Below, one piece after another: positions 35,551 through 44,898 of a stretch of 64,000 nucleotides of DNA. How positions within the stretch are numbered: position 1 is the first letter of the stretch; each line of letters opens with the position of its first letter. This stretch comes from UBA2377 sp964429385. Lineage in GTDB: Bacteria > Verrucomicrobiota > Verrucomicrobiia > Opitutales > Opitutaceae. The DNA lies in NCBI GenBank assembly GCA_964429385.1, contig CAYSBR010000004.1, positions 71,460-135,459 on the forward strand. Reading direction: 5' to 3'. Below the pieces are notes generated by a model, which saw only the letters and a list, made by a program, of their open reading frames with translations, was not told where the DNA came from and did not search any database. The translations under genes were made by a program, and so were the position numbers.

Positions 35551-38500
35551 ATGATGCGTGCAACAGACAAAACGGGCGGCGGCGATCGGCGTGGGCGGCT
35601 GGTTTGGGTATGGCTTATCTTTTCTTTCGCCGCGATCATGCCCGCGGCCCATGGGCAGGCCCGTGGTGCGGTGATGGAGTCCGTCGGCGAGCAGGCCGAC
35701 GTGATCGGGGCGGACCAGCACGGGGGCATGGTCTTCGTGGCCACGAACAATGCGCTCTGGCGCCGGGCCGCGGACGGGACCTATACCTCGTTCTGGAAGG
35801 CGCGCGTGCCCGGTGTGCTCAACCACGGCCCGCTGGTGGATGACAACCGGATCTTCGTGGTCTCCGACGACGCACTGTTGATGTCGCCCCTGGGTGAAGC
35901 CCCGGCCTTCAAGCCGGTCACGGTGGGGGGCGGGAGGGTCTGGAGCCTTCCGCGCCGGGTGCATGACCGCTGGGTTATTCAGACGGAGGAAGGTGCGCGA
36001 CAGAGCAGGGACCTGCTGAAATGGGAACCGCTTTTCCCCGCCGACGGCATTTATGCCAAGCATCTGGCGTGGCTGGACGGTGCGTGGTGGGCGTTGCAGG
36101 ATCCGCCGCCCGAAAAGCCGGATCCGGATTATGTGGTCATGGATATCGAAGGCGAGGAAGAGGACTGGAGGCCGGACTCGTTTCGCGGGATGCCGGCAGC
36201 TCCCCGTGTCACCCTGCACCTGCGTCGCTCGACCGACCTGAAACAATGGACGACCGTGCGCGAGGTGGAGGTGTCGCTGATCGACACGGGCCTGTTTACT
36301 TTTGCGGGAAAACTGGTCGCGGTCGGCGAGGCGGGGCTGGACATCCTGCCCACCGGTCCGGACGAAGAGGTCATCACCGCCGATACCAGCGAAGGACTCG
36401 CGCAGGCGGCGGTGCTCGGTTCTCGGATGTGGCTGAGCACCGGGCTCGGCCTGCTGGTTTCCGGTGAGAACGATCCCACCCACTGGACGTGGATGGACGG
36501 GACAGAATTCAACCGGGAGCTGACGGGACCGGTCACGGGGTTTTCGGGCACGGGCCGGCTGCTCGTCATCGGGAACGACCAGGGTAGAGTCGCGCTGCTG
36601 CGCCCGGAAGAGCAGGAGCGGGTCGCGGCGGGTGGACTGGCCTTTGCGCAGGTGTCCACGGTCGGCGGCCTGTATGCGGGCGTGCCGTCGTTTGCCATCC
36701 GCAAACTCGTGCGGGCAGGGAACAGCTTTTACGCGATTGGCGAGGATGACGTGCTTTATCACGCCCGCCTCGGCGAAGCCTGGATCCGTATGCCGATCTT
36801 CGGAAAAATTCGCATCCAGGACATCGCCACCGACGGGAAAAACACCCTGCTCGTGTCGCTCAGCGAGGAATGGAAATTGGATGACGGGCAGGTTTCCCAT
36901 TCGCACAAGACGCACACGTATGTGCTGTACGACACCGCCAAACCGCACTACCGCGACATCGGTTTCAAGCAGACCCCCAAGGTGGAAAGGCTGAGTCTTC
37001 ACTACGGTGGCGGCCGCTTTGTCGCCTGGGGTTTTGAGTCCGTGCTGACCACGACGGATGGGAAGGATTGGGAGACCGTGACGCTGCCCGGCGACTACCT
37101 GCGACCCAAGGCCGTGCATTACGTGGACGGGTCGTATCTCGTTCTTCTGGCCGATGACAAAGGGGTCCTGCGCACGCGCGACTTCAAGACATGGGAGCCG
37201 CGCATCCCCGCGCTGCTCGGTGGCTATCTGGAAAGCGTCTATGTGACCGCGAGCGACGGTCGCGCGATTTTCCAATACTCGCCCCGCAGCGTGGACTCGC
37301 AAAACGGCAAGGTTTATTACGAAGACAAGCTCTCGATCTCCACCGACGGCGGCGCGACCTGGACCGCTGTCAGTGGCCTGAGCACCTCGTCCGCCACGCG
37401 CCTGCTGGGCGCGTTCGATGAAGCCGGCGAACGCCATTGGCTGGTTTTCAACGACGCGGTCTATGCCAGCGTCGGCAACGCGCTCACCGAATGGCGGCGT
37501 ATCTCCGCATTCGATGCCCGCCGTTTCGCGCCGGTGGAAGGGACCGGCACGCTGGCCGAGATCGCGGCGGCGCGTGGACTCGTGCCATTCGCCCTCAACC
37601 GCGATTTGCTGGCAGGCTCGAGCCCCGTCGCCACCCGGCAGGTGCCGGCCAATGCCACGGACTATCTGCTGGCCGCCTTCATCGACTGGGACGATGCGGC
37701 CTCCGCCGCGACGGACATCGCCGGACTCAAGACCGCCACCCAAACCTTCATGCGGGCGATCACCGCGGGCATAGACGTGGAGAAGGCTGAGGACGACCGC
37801 CTTCGCTCGCTCGCGCTGCGACGGCTGGCGCTCTTTGCGTCGCTGGACGATATCGTCGAAGTCGCCGGCCACTCCACCTTCGATGCCATCAAGCATACCA
37901 TCGCGGCGGGTGATCGCGCGCGCGTCCAGCGCGCGCTCTACGAAAAAGTCCGCAACGCCAATGTCCGTCCGTCCGGGAGCGGCACGGCGATTCCCGCTTA
38001 CGAGCGGGATTATCAATCCCTCGCCAAAAACTGGAAGCCGCGGGCGATTCGGTTCACGCCGCCGGAGCCCGAGTCGCCCGAGCTCCTTGGCTATGGGGAT
38101 CGTCGGATCATGCAGGCGCGGGCGTTTCGCGGAGAAGCCGGCGGTATCATCGACTTGTTTATCGGCTACAGCAGCGGAGGCTTTGGCCTGGTATCCAAGC
38201 ATGCCTCGGTCTGGTGGGACACGGAAGCTCCGGATGTCAGGGGCAAAGCCAAAGCCGGTGATGAAGCCTTGGATCAGTTCCTGGCACAACAGGGTTCCGC
38301 CTGGACAAAACTCAATCTGGTTCGCCAGAAATTCAAGGCTTCCTCCGGAGAGAAAGCGCCGCCGTTGGACGATGCTGCGCTGGCGGAATTGGAAGAGATG
38401 TTCCGGCTGGGCGTGAATTATGCCGCCTATTGGCTGGCCGAGGAATATAACCATCGCTACCGCCGGGAAGCGGCCGCCACGCGCAGTCCGATGGGACGGA

Positions 38501-40632
38501 ATGCGCAGCTCATGCGGATATGGGCGCGCCGGGGCGCCGAGCGCGGCTACGCGCCGAGTATGGTGAAGCTTGCGCAGGCTTATTCCTACGGCATCGGCGG
38601 CACGGGCGAGGAAGATCCCGCCGCCGCCGTGGAATGGGCACGCCGCGCGGTTGCGACCGGCCATCCGCTGGCCGCGAAAATTTTCAATCCCACGGAGCTG
38701 GCCATCATGGAGAACGATATCGTCATGGGCGGACGCTCCAAGCGCATGACCGCCGAGGAGGCGTTCGATCCGGCCATCATGGATTCGCTCGTCGTGGCTC
38801 AGGTGGATTTGTCGAAACGAATCGTGGAGGACCGCGTGTGGGCCATTGCGACGAAGGCCATTGAGGCCATGCCAGCCGGTCCCGACCGCGACAAGGCGCG
38901 GGCGGAGTTGCGGGCGAAGCAGGAGGAGCGTGTGCGCTACCGCTCGCTCTCGGAGGTATTGCTCGCGGCGGCCGTGTTGCCCGACGACGAGGCTTCCGGA
39001 CGCCAGCGCACCGCCGCGCTCGGTGCCGCGGCCCTCATGGCCCGTCCACTCTTCGGGCAGATCCCGAGGTTCATGGAGAATACGATCAATTTTTCCATGA
39101 TCGGTGCGTTTCAGGACAAAAATCTCCCCGCCGAGCGTAAGGCCGCTATTCTCGACGCAGCCATCATGGAGGTGCCCACGCTGGCAGATTTGTGGGCGGT
39201 GCGGGCGGCACTGCACTTCGATGCGGGCGAGATCGAGCTGGCGAAGGGCAAGCTGGATGTCGCGCGCCTGATCAATCCTCAGGAGCAGGCCGTCATCAAT
39301 GCGGCGAAAAAAATCGCGCCGACCCCGGCGACAAACAAAGCGCCTGCGAACCCGGCTGTGGATTACGCGCTCGGGCTCGATTATGAGGAAGGTCGCAAGG
39401 GCACTGCTCCGAGCGAACGAAAAGCGAACGCGATCACCGCGTATCGGCGCGCTTCCGATGCCGATCACGTGCTCGCGACGATGGCGCTGGTGCGTTTGTT
39501 AAACGAGCAGCGCCTGGAACTCGAAGAGAAAGGAGACAGCACCAACGACCAAGCCGTCCGTCGCTACGAGGAATTGGTGAAAGAGATCCAGGAACGAATC
39601 TTGCGCGCGGCGCGACTTGGGAATGGCGAAGCGATGCGCATCCACGCGTTGTGGATCGGGCAAGGCCAGATGGGCGGCGATACGCAAAGCAACGCGGTCC
39701 TCGCGCTGGTGAAACTTGAAGAATCCGCCGAAGCCGGTGACCTCATCGCGATGCGTTTGCTGATCAGGGCGGCGCAAGCAGGGGAATGGAAACCACCCGC
39801 AACCGACACGGTGGAAAAATTCGTGGAAAAACTCGCGGCAGCCGGTGAAGCCGATGCGAAGGCGTTGTTGCAGCAGCGAGACGCGCAGAAGAGTTTCGAG
39901 CGCGAATTCTGGGGGCCGCGGGGCACGCCGGTAGCGGACCCGAAGGCCGGGACTGCGGCGGTGCCGACGGAGCCGACGCTGGTAAGTGGCGTGCCGCGTC
40001 CGCTGCTGAATCATTTCCAAGTGTCGCGTCCGACGACGACCACCGCGCGTTCGGCGGAGGCGGCTCGCGGGCTCGTGATCGCAATGATGAGCGATGGACG
40101 CATCGACGCAGTGGAGCGCACCATTCTAGTCGAGGTGACGAAACCTTCCTTCCGCTTGAAATTGATGCAGCCGGCGGATGCGCAGGGCGCGGCGCGCGAA
40201 CTGGTGTTTCTCGGGAGTTATCAATCGCAGGCGCGCGTTTATCTCGAACGCTTCATTCCGGTCGCCGGTTCAGAGCGGCCGGAAATGACGCCGCTCATGC
40301 AACGCTACTTCTGGATCTGGACCGGCGTGAACGGTTGGAAACAAGCGATTGCGCATGCCGATGCGAGTCCCGCCGGGCGGCAGGAGATGCTTACGGTGCT
40401 CCAAAACTGGTTCAGCGAAAAATGGCCGGGCAGCAACGTGACTAACAGCTATGAGCCGATTCGTGATGAACTGGCGACGTTCAAAAACGTGTTGGCTCAG
40501 ATGAAAGGCCGTGAGTATGAGATCGGCCGGTCGCTGGTGTATGAAGCCTGCCAAGCGCTCGATAAAAGTGTGAACGATGCGGTGCCGGATTTCCTGTATG
40601 CGGAATTCAAGGACGCACCGGCCGGCAAGTGA
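35551..40632 (+). CDS. Giant exported protein: Asp-box propeller, Sel1-like repeats, novel C-terminal domain
   Basis: The protein has about 1693 residues with a signal peptide (LVWVWLIFSFAAIMPAAHGQA). Residues about 40-680 form a propeller-like region with BNR/Asp-box motifs (RSTDLKQW, TTDGKDW, STDGGATW). A helical region (about 680-830) and an unassigned segment (about 830-940) follow. Sel1-like repeats lie at about 947-1050 (GAERGYAPSMVKLAQAYSYG) and about 1270-1427. The last about 195 residues (from about 1498) form a domain also found in the products at 40646 and 42960. A TTGACA at 35502-35507 may be a -35 element. It is the first gene of the eleven-gene operon. No catalytic motif is seen. 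Confidence 0.85.
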   Translation: MMRATDKTGGGDRRGRLVWVWLIFSFAAIMPAAHGQARGAVMESVGEQADVIGADQHGGMVFVATNNALWRRAADGTYTSFWKARVPGVLNHGPLVDDNRIFVVSDDALLMSPLGEAPAFKPVTVGGGRVWSLPRRVHDRWVIQTEEGARQSRDLLKWEPLFPADGIYAKHLAWLDGAWWALQDPPPEKPDPDYVVMDIEGEEEDWRPDSFRGMPAAPRVTLHLRRSTDLKQWTTVREVEVSLIDTGLFTFAGKLVAVGEAGLDILPTGPDEEVITADTSEGLAQAAVLGSRMWLSTGLGLLVSGENDPTHWTWMDGTEFNRELTGPVTGFSGTGRLLVIGNDQGRVALLRPEEQERVAAGGLAFAQVSTVGGLYAGVPSFAIRKLVRAGNSFYAIGEDDVLYHARLGEAWIRMPIFGKIRIQDIATDGKNTLLVSLSEEWKLDDGQVSHSHKTHTYVLYDTAKPHYRDIGFKQTPKVERLSLHYGGGRFVAWGFESVLTTTDGKDWETVTLPGDYLRPKAVHYVDGSYLVLLADDKGVLRTRDFKTWEPRIPALLGGYLESVYVTASDGRAIFQYSPRSVDSQNGKVYYEDKLSISTDGGATWTAVSGLSTSSATRLLGAFDEAGERHWLVFNDAVYASVGNALTEWRRISAFDARRFAPVEGTGTLAEIAAARGLVPFALNRDLLAGSSPVATRQVPANATDYLLAAFIDWDDAASAATDIAGLKTATQTFMRAITAGIDVEKAEDDRLRSLALRRLALFASLDDIVEVAGHSTFDAIKHTIAAGDRARVQRALYEKVRNANVRPSGSGTAIPAYERDYQSLAKNWKPRAIRFTPPEPESPELLGYGDRRIMQARAFRGEAGGIIDLFIGYSSGGFGLVSKHASVWWDTEAPDVRGKAKAGDEALDQFLAQQGSAWTKLNLVRQKFKASSGEKAPPLDDAALAELEEMFRLGVNYAAYWLAEEYNHRYRREAAATRSPMGRNAQLMRIWARRGAERGYAPSMVKLAQAYSYGIGGTGEEDPAAAVEWARRAVATGHPLAAKIFNPTELAIMENDIVMGGRSKRMTAEEAFDPAIMDSLVVAQVDLSKRIVEDRVWAIATKAIEAMPAGPDRDKARAELRAKQEERVRYRSLSEVLLAAAVLPDDEASGRQRTAALGAAALMARPLFGQIPRFMENTINFSMIGAFQDKNLPAERKAAILDAAIMEVPTLADLWAVRAALHFDAGEIELAKGKLDVARLINPQEQAVINAAKKIAPTPATNKAPANPAVDYALGLDYEEGRKGTAPSERKANAITAYRRASDADHVLATMALVRLLNEQRLELEEKGDSTNDQAVRRYEELVKEIQERILRAARLGNGEAMRIHALWIGQGQMGGDTQSNAVLALVKLEESAEAGDLIAMRLLIRAAQAGEWKPPATDTVEKFVEKLAAAGEADAKALLQQRDAQKSFEREFWGPRGTPVADPKAGTAAVPTEPTLVSGVPRPLLNHFQVSRPTTTTARSAEAARGLVIAMMSDGRIDAVERTILVEVTKPSFRLKLMQPADAQGAARELVFLGSYQSQARVYLERFIPVAGSERPEMTPLMQRYFWIWTGVNGWKQAIAHADASPAGRQEMLTVLQNWFSEKWPGSNVTNSYEPIRDELATFKNVLAQMKGREYEIGRSLVYEACQALDKSVNDAVPDFLYAEFKDAPAGK

Positions 40633-40645
40633 GGAATCCATCCCC

Positions 40646-41734
40646 ATGATATTTATGAGAAAAAATCGCTTAAGTGGAATCTGCGCCGTGGCGTCACTTG
40701 GCGTGATGCTCGGCCTGCCCGGCGCGATCACGGCCGAGCCGCTTTCGCCTTCCGCGGTGAAGGCGCAGGCAGCCGCGCTGCCGGAAGCGGTGTTCACCGA
40801 CGTGCCCAGGGAGTTGTTCCGATCAGTGAACTCCACGCGCATGCGAAAGTCGGCGTTTCCGTGGGGATTGCCGCAGGTTGAGCAACTGCGCCCGGGGTTC
40901 CTTGGCGACGACCAGCTCGACGACCAGGAGCGCCGCCTGCTCGCGGAGTTTCAGAAACCCCTTTTTCATGTGCGGCTGGTCGCGCTGAAGAGCCCGGTCT
41001 TTGCTCCGGATGATCTGGTTCTCGCTGGCACGTTCACCGAGGAGGCGCGCGTGGAATTGGCGAAGTTCGCGCCGCTTGAAGGCCGCGAGCAGCTGGCGTT
41101 GTGGCTCGACAGCAGCACGGTGGGGTGGACCAAGGCGGTGGCCTATGCGCGGAAGAGCGATGAACAACAGGAAGAGGTCATCGATGTTTTGGTCGGCATG
41201 CTGGGGGCGGCGGCGAAGGCGTCGAATCTGGAGAATCGCTACGAACCGTTCAAACAGCGACTGGAGCGGCTGCACAACGCGGCTGGCATGCAGAAGGGCG
41301 AGGACAACACGTTTGCGCGGATTACGCTGCTGCGCACGGCGGCGGACTTGGTGCATGACAGCGGGCGAAATGGAATCCCGCTTTTCATGATCAACTGGAT
41401 CAAGCGTGGTGAGGATGAAATGGTGGAGCATCTTTTGCCGCCGGTGCTGCTGGCCACGTTGCGTGAAATGATGGAGGCGAAGCCGTTCCCGTGGGGCGAA
41501 GCGGAGGCGGAACGTCTGGCCGCGGTGGTGCGCTCGGAAGGCGCCGAGTTGGAACGGCAACTGACTCTCGTGATCAAGGCCTGGCTCAAGCCGAAGTTTC
41601 GCCTTCACCTCGTGGCGCGCACGCCGGTGAGTGGATCGCTCGATGCGCTCGATCTCGATGGCTCGTTTGCGCCCGGCACCACCGGTTCGCTGCGCCAACT
41701 GCTGCCGGCGGATGCCGCTTCCACAACAAAATGA
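40646..41734 (+). CDS. Exported protein carrying the repeated operon domain
   Basis: The 362-residue protein has a signal peptide ending ITAEPLS and a GAGGA ten bases before the ATG. Residues about 70-253 align by eye with the C-terminus of the giant protein. DDQLDDQERRLLAEF corresponds to DGRIDAVERTILVEV there, and IPLFMINWIK corresponds to VPDFLYAEFK. A second, shorter copy of the first half begins at FPWGEAEAER (41486 onward). It is beta-alpha mixed with Trp-rich helices. No known family or catalytic residues recognised. It lies 13 bp after the giant gene. Confidence 0.75.
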   Translation: MIFMRKNRLSGICAVASLGVMLGLPGAITAEPLSPSAVKAQAAALPEAVFTDVPRELFRSVNSTRMRKSAFPWGLPQVEQLRPGFLGDDQLDDQERRLLAEFQKPLFHVRLVALKSPVFAPDDLVLAGTFTEEARVELAKFAPLEGREQLALWLDSSTVGWTKAVAYARKSDEQQEEVIDVLVGMLGAAAKASNLENRYEPFKQRLERLHNAAGMQKGEDNTFARITLLRTAADLVHDSGRNGIPLFMINWIKRGEDEMVEHLLPPVLLATLREMMEAKPFPWGEAEAERLAAVVRSEGAELERQLTLVIKAWLKPKFRLHLVARTPVSGSLDALDLDGSFAPGTTGSLRQLLPADAASTTK

Positions 41735-41752
41735 GCTCACGATTTGTCGATT

Positions 41753-42052
41753 ATGAATCTATTTCTTGATGATCCGACCATGATGTCGCCGACGCTGCGC
41801 CGGCTCGCGCTGTTCTCGGCGCGGACCGCGTGTTGGATCGCGCTGGTGATGTGCGGCGTGCTGGTGGGTGCGGCGGTGGCGCATTTCTTCTTCGAGGTCG
41901 GCAACTATCCGGAGCCTCGGGCGCGCTACGCGGTTGGCTCACTGTTTCTGTTTCTTTTCGCGCCGGTCACGGGGGTGATCTGGTATCTCGCCCGGCGGCG
42001 GGTGAAAACGCTTCTGGACTGCAAGGCTTCCTCGGAGGTTCAAGCCCGATGA
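41753..42052 (+). CDS. Small membrane protein with two TM segments
   Basis: The protein has 99 residues from ATG 41753. TM segments lie at about residues 22-45 (ACWIALVMCGVLVGAAVAHFFF) and about 62-82 (VGSLFLFLFAPVTGVIWYL). The C-terminal tail is basic with one Cys. The stop overlaps the next start (ATGA at 42049-42052). No family recognised. The tight coupling supports a real gene within the operon. Confidence 0.7.
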   Translation: MNLFLDDPTMMSPTLRRLALFSARTACWIALVMCGVLVGAAVAHFFFEVGNYPEPRARYAVGSLFLFLFAPVTGVIWYLARRRVKTLLDCKASSEVQAR

Positions 42053-42963
42053 AAGCTCGGCTGCTGATCGCTCTGCTGCTGGCGGGCGCCGTGTCAGGCG
42101 CCGAGAAATGGGAGCTGCCGCGCGGGGTCTTTCCTCACGAGATCGCGGTGCTGTCCGACGAAATCCACGTCGCTTCGACCGAAGGGTTGTGGCATCTGGA
42201 AAAAGACGGGCGCGTGCGGCGCGTTGGCGAGGCGCGCGCCGCGTCGTGGCCGGTCGCCGTGGGGGCGGATCGTCTCTGGTGGGTCCAGCAGGATCGGGAG
42301 GTGGAGTACCGTCCGGCCACCGGCCGCATCCGCGCCGTGCCGTCGTTGCACGGCAAGGCGGTCGCCGTGTTCGGTCAGCGTTACGGCCTGCTTTTCGCCG
42401 ATGACGGCGACGGCACCTGGTTCAGCGCCGACGGCGAATCCTGGAACGGTCCGATCGCCGGGACGCAGCACGCCTTCGCGCTCGACCGTCTGGGAGACGA
42501 GTGGTGGGCGGTCGCCAACCTCGATCGGGAGGATGCGGACAAGTTCACGCTCAGCCGCTCCACGGATCTGCGCACGTGGCGGCCGGCGGCGGAATTCACC
42601 GGCAATCAGGTCGGTTCGCTGGCGGCCGGCGCCGGCGTGATCGTGATCACAGAGATCGCGGGCGTGCGGGTGTATGATCCGCGCGAGCTGCCGCGATCTG
42701 CGCTCGTGGCGGTCGGTCCGGCCGACGAACGGCCGGCGGTGTATTTCGAGCACGGATACTTCTGGCTGCAGGGCGAACGCGACGGGCTCTGGCGGTCGGC
42801 GGACGGCCTCGGCTGGCAGAACCTGCAGTCCGTGCTCGCGCCGCTGGGGGCGCCGCTCGTGCAGGTTGGCTTTGCCCCGGACGCGCTCGTGCTCGCCGGC
42901 TACACTGGCAGGGTCATTCGCGTGCCGCTGGCCGCGCTGCCGCCATCGCTGATTCATCCATGA
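42049..42963 (+). CDS. Exported Asp-box (BNR) propeller protein
   Basis: The 304-residue protein has the signal peptide MKARLLIALLLAGAVSGA. The mature part repeats Asp-box-like turns: FSADGESW, RSTDLRTW and RSADGLGW. It also has the repeated HVASTEGLWHLEKDG, which resembles FVATNNALWRRAADG in the giant protein. It is therefore a shorter relative of the giant protein's N-terminal propeller. Five to six blades fit in this length. No sialidase catalytic residues (RIP motif, paired Arg) are visible. It overlaps both neighbours by 4 nt. Confidence 0.78.
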   Translation: MKARLLIALLLAGAVSGAEKWELPRGVFPHEIAVLSDEIHVASTEGLWHLEKDGRVRRVGEARAASWPVAVGADRLWWVQQDREVEYRPATGRIRAVPSLHGKAVAVFGQRYGLLFADDGDGTWFSADGESWNGPIAGTQHAFALDRLGDEWWAVANLDREDADKFTLSRSTDLRTWRPAAEFTGNQVGSLAAGAGVIVITEIAGVRVYDPRELPRSALVAVGPADERPAVYFEHGYFWLQGERDGLWRSADGLGWQNLQSVLAPLGAPLVQVGFAPDALVLAGYTGRVIRVPLAALPPSLIHP

Positions 42964-43733
42964 TTCTTATGAAAAAAGCAGCATGCATCCTCGGTCTGAT
43001 GGGCGCGCTGGCCGGCGCCGTGCGGGCGGCGGACGAGCGGCAGCCGGTCGTGATCGAAGGGCTGGAAAAAAACGTGCATCGGGCGATGGGCATGACCAAG
43101 GCCTGGGCCCGTGAGGGCCAGATGGATGCGGATGCCGTGACGCGGTTGCTGCAGGCGATCCGCCACGACGAAGTCGTGAGCGAAGCCGAGGCCAGGCTGC
43201 TGGCCGCGCTGGGCGAGGAGTCGTTTTTCCTCCGGATTCCCGAACAGGTCTTTCCCGATGGCGGCAAAGCGCTGGAGGTGGTGTTTGCCGGTGCGCTGAC
43301 CGCGCCGGCCCGCAAGGTGCTGGCGGAGGAGGAGCAGGGATTCGAGGTGTTGTGGCGCGGTCTGAAACCGGAGAATGGCGAGAAACTGGCGTTGCTGCTG
43401 CAGCGTTCGTCCTCGCGTCGGGCGGAGGGGCGCGCGCACTTGTTGCAGGAGATCGAACAGGCGCTGAACACGCCGGATACCGATGGCAAGCAACAGGGAG
43501 CGTATCGTGCCTTGGTGGCGGCTTGGGAAGAGTGGGTGCAGGCGGTGGGTTCGCCGATCACCCGCACTGTGCTGCGAGGCTGGCTCTATGAGGCCTTGCT
43601 CTTGCACGACCGGCAGAATCCGGGAGTGGTGAAAAGTTTCATGTATGGCTGGATCAAGCCGGAGGATTATGCGGCCCGAAAGCGGGCGGAGGACGCGGTC
43701 GAAGCCCTGCTGGCGGAGAAGAAAACACCATGA
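42960..43733 (+). CDS. Exported protein with the repeated operon domain (third copy)
   Basis: The 257-residue protein has the signal peptide KKAACILGLMGALAGAVRAA. Two helical stretches at about residues 45-85 (REGQMDADAVTRLLQAI and DEVVSEAEARLLAAL) precede a segment that aligns with the giant protein's C-terminus and the 40646 product. It ends with VKSFMYGWIKPEDY, matching IPLFMINWIKRGED. The Asp/Glu-rich helix start is reminiscent of TerB-like folds, but only weakly. It overlaps both flanking genes by 4 nt. Confidence 0.75.
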   Translation: MILMKKAACILGLMGALAGAVRAADERQPVVIEGLEKNVHRAMGMTKAWAREGQMDADAVTRLLQAIRHDEVVSEAEARLLAALGEESFFLRIPEQVFPDGGKALEVVFAGALTAPARKVLAEEEQGFEVLWRGLKPENGEKLALLLQRSSSRRAEGRAHLLQEIEQALNTPDTDGKQQGAYRALVAAWEEWVQAVGSPITRTVLRGWLYEALLLHDRQNPGVVKSFMYGWIKPEDYAARKRAEDAVEALLAEKKTP

Positions 43734-44398
43734 ATCTTTCCCTCTGGTTGCTTGTCCCGGGCCTGCTCCTGATGGCGGCGGGCCTGCTGGCGTTTTTCAT
43801 TCCGGCTCAGGCATGGCAGGGAATGATGAAGCGCGGTTCGCGCTGGGCGAACCAGGCTTCGACCTCCGGGTTGCTGCTATTTGCCGGCCTCGGCCTGCTC
43901 GGGCTGGTGCTGGCGGGCGTTTATGGTGCGGCGGTGTGGCTGGGCTGGCGTTCGACGCACTGGATCGAGGTCGAAGGCGTGGTGGTTGAAAGTCGGATGA
44001 TCGAGACGCGTCAGATTCGGTCCACGAACCCGGCCTACCGGCCGGAGGTCATCTACACCTATGAAGCGGACGGACGGCGTCATCACGGGATGCGGGTGGA
44101 TTTGGCGGGAACGACGAGCAACGACCGGGCGTGGGTGGAGGAAATGCTGGCGACGCGGTTTGCTCCGGGGGCGCGCCTGATGATCCGGATGAATCCTGCA
44201 GCTCCCTCACAATCGGTGATCGAGCCGGGGATTCCGGCGAAGGCGTGGATTTTCGGTGGACTGGGTCTGATGCTCATGGCGATCGGCGGTTGGCAGCTCG
44301 CCCTGCTGCTCCGCGATTGGGAGGGCGACAAACTGGTTCCGGAGACTCCACGCCGCCGTCGTCGCCGCCGGCGGAAACCTTATAAGAAATCTCCGTGA
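43730..44398 (+). CDS. DUF3592-like membrane protein
   Basis: The 222-residue protein has TMs at about residues 4-23, 44-70 and 175-195. The extracytoplasmic domain between TM2 and TM3 has the DUF3592 pattern: THWIEVEGVVVESRMIETR, then PEVIYTYEADGRRHHGMRV, then FAPGARLMIRMNPAAPSQSV. It ends in an Arg/Lys-rich tail (RRRRRRRKPYKK). DUF3592 proteins are small membrane proteins of unknown role in varied contexts. It is coupled to both neighbours by 4-nt overlaps (GTGA on the downstream side). Confidence 0.8.
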   Translation: MNLSLWLLVPGLLLMAAGLLAFFIPAQAWQGMMKRGSRWANQASTSGLLLFAGLGLLGLVLAGVYGAAVWLGWRSTHWIEVEGVVVESRMIETRQIRSTNPAYRPEVIYTYEADGRRHHGMRVDLAGTTSNDRAWVEEMLATRFAPGARLMIRMNPAAPSQSVIEPGIPAKAWIFGGLGLMLMAIGGWQLALLLRDWEGDKLVPETPRRRRRRRRKPYKKSP

Positions 44399-44898
44399 GT
44401 ATCGCGCCGTCCAATCCAAGTCAGAGAGTCTGGGCTGCGGGGTGTCGCGTGCTGGCGGCCATGGGCATCGGCGTGCTTGCGACGGTGGCCGGCTGTCTAA
44501 CCGGGGCGATGATGCTGATCTTGATCGGGGTTTTTTATCACGGGCTGGGTCTGGTCGAGGCGGCGCCAGGCTTTGCGGTTTACGGGGTGATCCTCGGGTG
44601 GCTTTTTGCCTGGCCGACGACGTTGCTGGTGTTGCCGGCCGTGTGGCTTTTTCTCCCGGACCGAAAGCGCCTGATCAAGCGTGTGGTGCTCCTGTCGGGC
44701 GGCATGCTGACCGGCGGATTCACCCTGGTTTGGATGCTGGTGCGCGAGACCGGCTCCGATGTGCTTAACTGGAGCATGGTGGCCGCGGGAGTGACGGGCG
44801 GACTCGCCGCCGGGGTGGTTTTTGCTCTCTTTGTTCCGCGGCGAACGCCTCCAGTCCTCAGGTCGCACGCCGATTCTCCCAGTCGTTCTCTGCCATGA
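44395..44898 (+). CDS. Four-TM membrane protein of unknown function
   Basis: The 167-residue protein has a GTG start and TMs at about residues 18-42, 52-82 (possibly two), 98-118 and 127-150. It has short polar loops and a Pro/Ser-rich C-terminus. No family recognised. Start and stop each overlap a neighbour by 4 nt, so it is a coupled member of the operon. Confidence 0.65.
   Translation: MSIAPSNPSQRVWAAGCRVLAAMGIGVLATVAGCLTGAMMLILIGVFYHGLGLVEAAPGFAVYGVILGWLFAWPTTLLVLPAVWLFLPDRKRLIKRVVLLSGGMLTGGFTLVWMLVRETGSDVLNWSMVAAGVTGGLAAGVVFALFVPRRTPPVLRSHADSPSRSLP

Noticed and set aside
35407..39468. 1353-codon minus-strand ORF inside the giant gene
   Set aside because: Antisense to a protein with a signal peptide and repeat motifs; product is Arg/His-rich, as expected for a complement frame.
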